Below, one piece after another: positions 63,769 through 64,000 of a stretch of 64,000 bases of DNA. Position 1 is the first letter of the stretch. The number at the start of each line of letters is the position of its first letter. The notes under the pieces were generated by a model, which searched no databases, had not been told where the DNA came from, and worked only from the letters and a program-made list of their open reading frames with translations. Source of the stretch: Shewanella frigidimarina (GTDB lineage: Bacteria; Pseudomonadota; Gammaproteobacteria; Enterobacterales; Shewanellaceae); contig NZ_RKKE01000001.1 of assembly GCF_003797125.1 (NCBI RefSeq), positions 1,054,001 through 1,118,000 of the forward strand, given 5' to 3'. Position numbers and translations under genes: made by a program.

Positions 63769-64000
63769 TTAAAGCGCGGCTTGGAAAATCACGCTGTCGG
63801 CTTTCTTAGTGTAAGAATCGATTTGGTCGAAGTTCAAGTAACGGTAAGTATCAGCTGCTGTTGCATCCAATTCTTTAGCGTAGTTTTGATATTCTTCAAC
63901 TGAAGGTAAACGACCTAGTAACGCTGCTACTGCTGCTAACTCAGCTGATGCTAAGTAAACGTTTGCGCCAGTACCTAAACGGTTAGGGAAGTTACGTGTA
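63769..64000 (-). CDS. acnB: Aconitate hydratase B (C-terminal end only)
   Basis: Only the last 76 codons are in the window. TRNFPNRLGTGANVYLASAELAAVAALLGRLPS and the end DTYRYLNFDQIDSYTKKADSVIFQAAL match the C-terminus of AcnB, the TCA-cycle aconitase B. The gene runs off the right edge on the minus strand and ends at a strong terminator. Confidence 0.95.
   Translation of the reverse strand, partial: TRNFPNRLGTGANVYLASAELAAVAALLGRLPSVEEYQNYAKELDATAADTYRYLNFDQIDSYTKKADSVIFQAAL

Overview
The window is a chromosomal segment of a gammaproteobacterium, most likely a Shewanella. The evidence is the complete MSHA type IV pilus locus in the order mshH/csrD-I-(pilN-like)-J-K-L-M-N-E-G-F-B-A-C-D-O-P-Q, followed directly by mreBCD-maf-rng-yhdP-nitrilase-tldD. 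The opposite arm carries priA-argS-ftsN-hslVU. Assignment to Shewanella is by gene order and protein character, not by a database match. I found no rRNA, tRNA, CRISPR array or intact insertion sequence.

Layout. 1-458 is the start of a secreted, lamin-tail-domain protein (ExeM/Xds-like nuclease type), cut by the window edge. 1-12 kb is a looser stretch: a chemoreceptor, a DUF4397-type lipoprotein, pmbA, yjgA/darP, a large Ig-like-repeat lipoprotein, a small lipoprotein, an orphan LysR regulator and a small secreted TPR-like protein. 11.8-16.5 kb (minus) is a TolC-HlyD-permease-permease exporter operon with no ATPase gene beside it. 16.7-28.1 kb (minus) is the cell-shape and housekeeping run mreB-mreC-mreD-maf-rng-yhdP-nit-tldD. 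28.3-46.8 kb (minus) is the MSHA pilus operon, transcribed toward mreB and headed by csrD/mshH at 47.0-48.9 kb. Further upstream on the minus strand are a short malic enzyme, rpmE with a structured leader, and two related FimV-like periplasmic proteins. From 53.6 kb the plus strand carries priA, argS, ftsN, hslV, hslU, a DUF971 gene and a tiny lipoprotein. The last 2.7 kb is an accessory island, then the 3' end of acnB.

How the genes work together. The MSHA genes encode a complete pilus machine: secretin MshL, alignment proteins MshI/PilN-like/MshJ/MshK, ATPase MshE with a c-di-GMP-binding type N-terminus, platform MshG, AAA protein MshM, TPR protein MshN, pilins MshA/B/C/D/O/P and a large lectin-like MshQ. 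mreBCD, rng, maf and yhdP serve cell shape, RNA processing and envelope lipid homeostasis. TldD and PmbA (TldE), encoded about 11 kb apart, form one protease. hslVU has its own heat-shock-type promoter.

The most unusual region is 61.3-63.65 kb. An unrecognised 293-codon gene with foreign-looking codon use is bracketed by a 10-bp inverted repeat at its two ends, in the manner of an integron cassette. It lies inside a pair of long, inverted copies of a dispersed repeat. The two copies keep the same hairpins while stem sequences differ, and the loops carry GGA. A second point worth checking is a module with two cysteines exactly 56 residues apart, present three times in the two FimV-like proteins.
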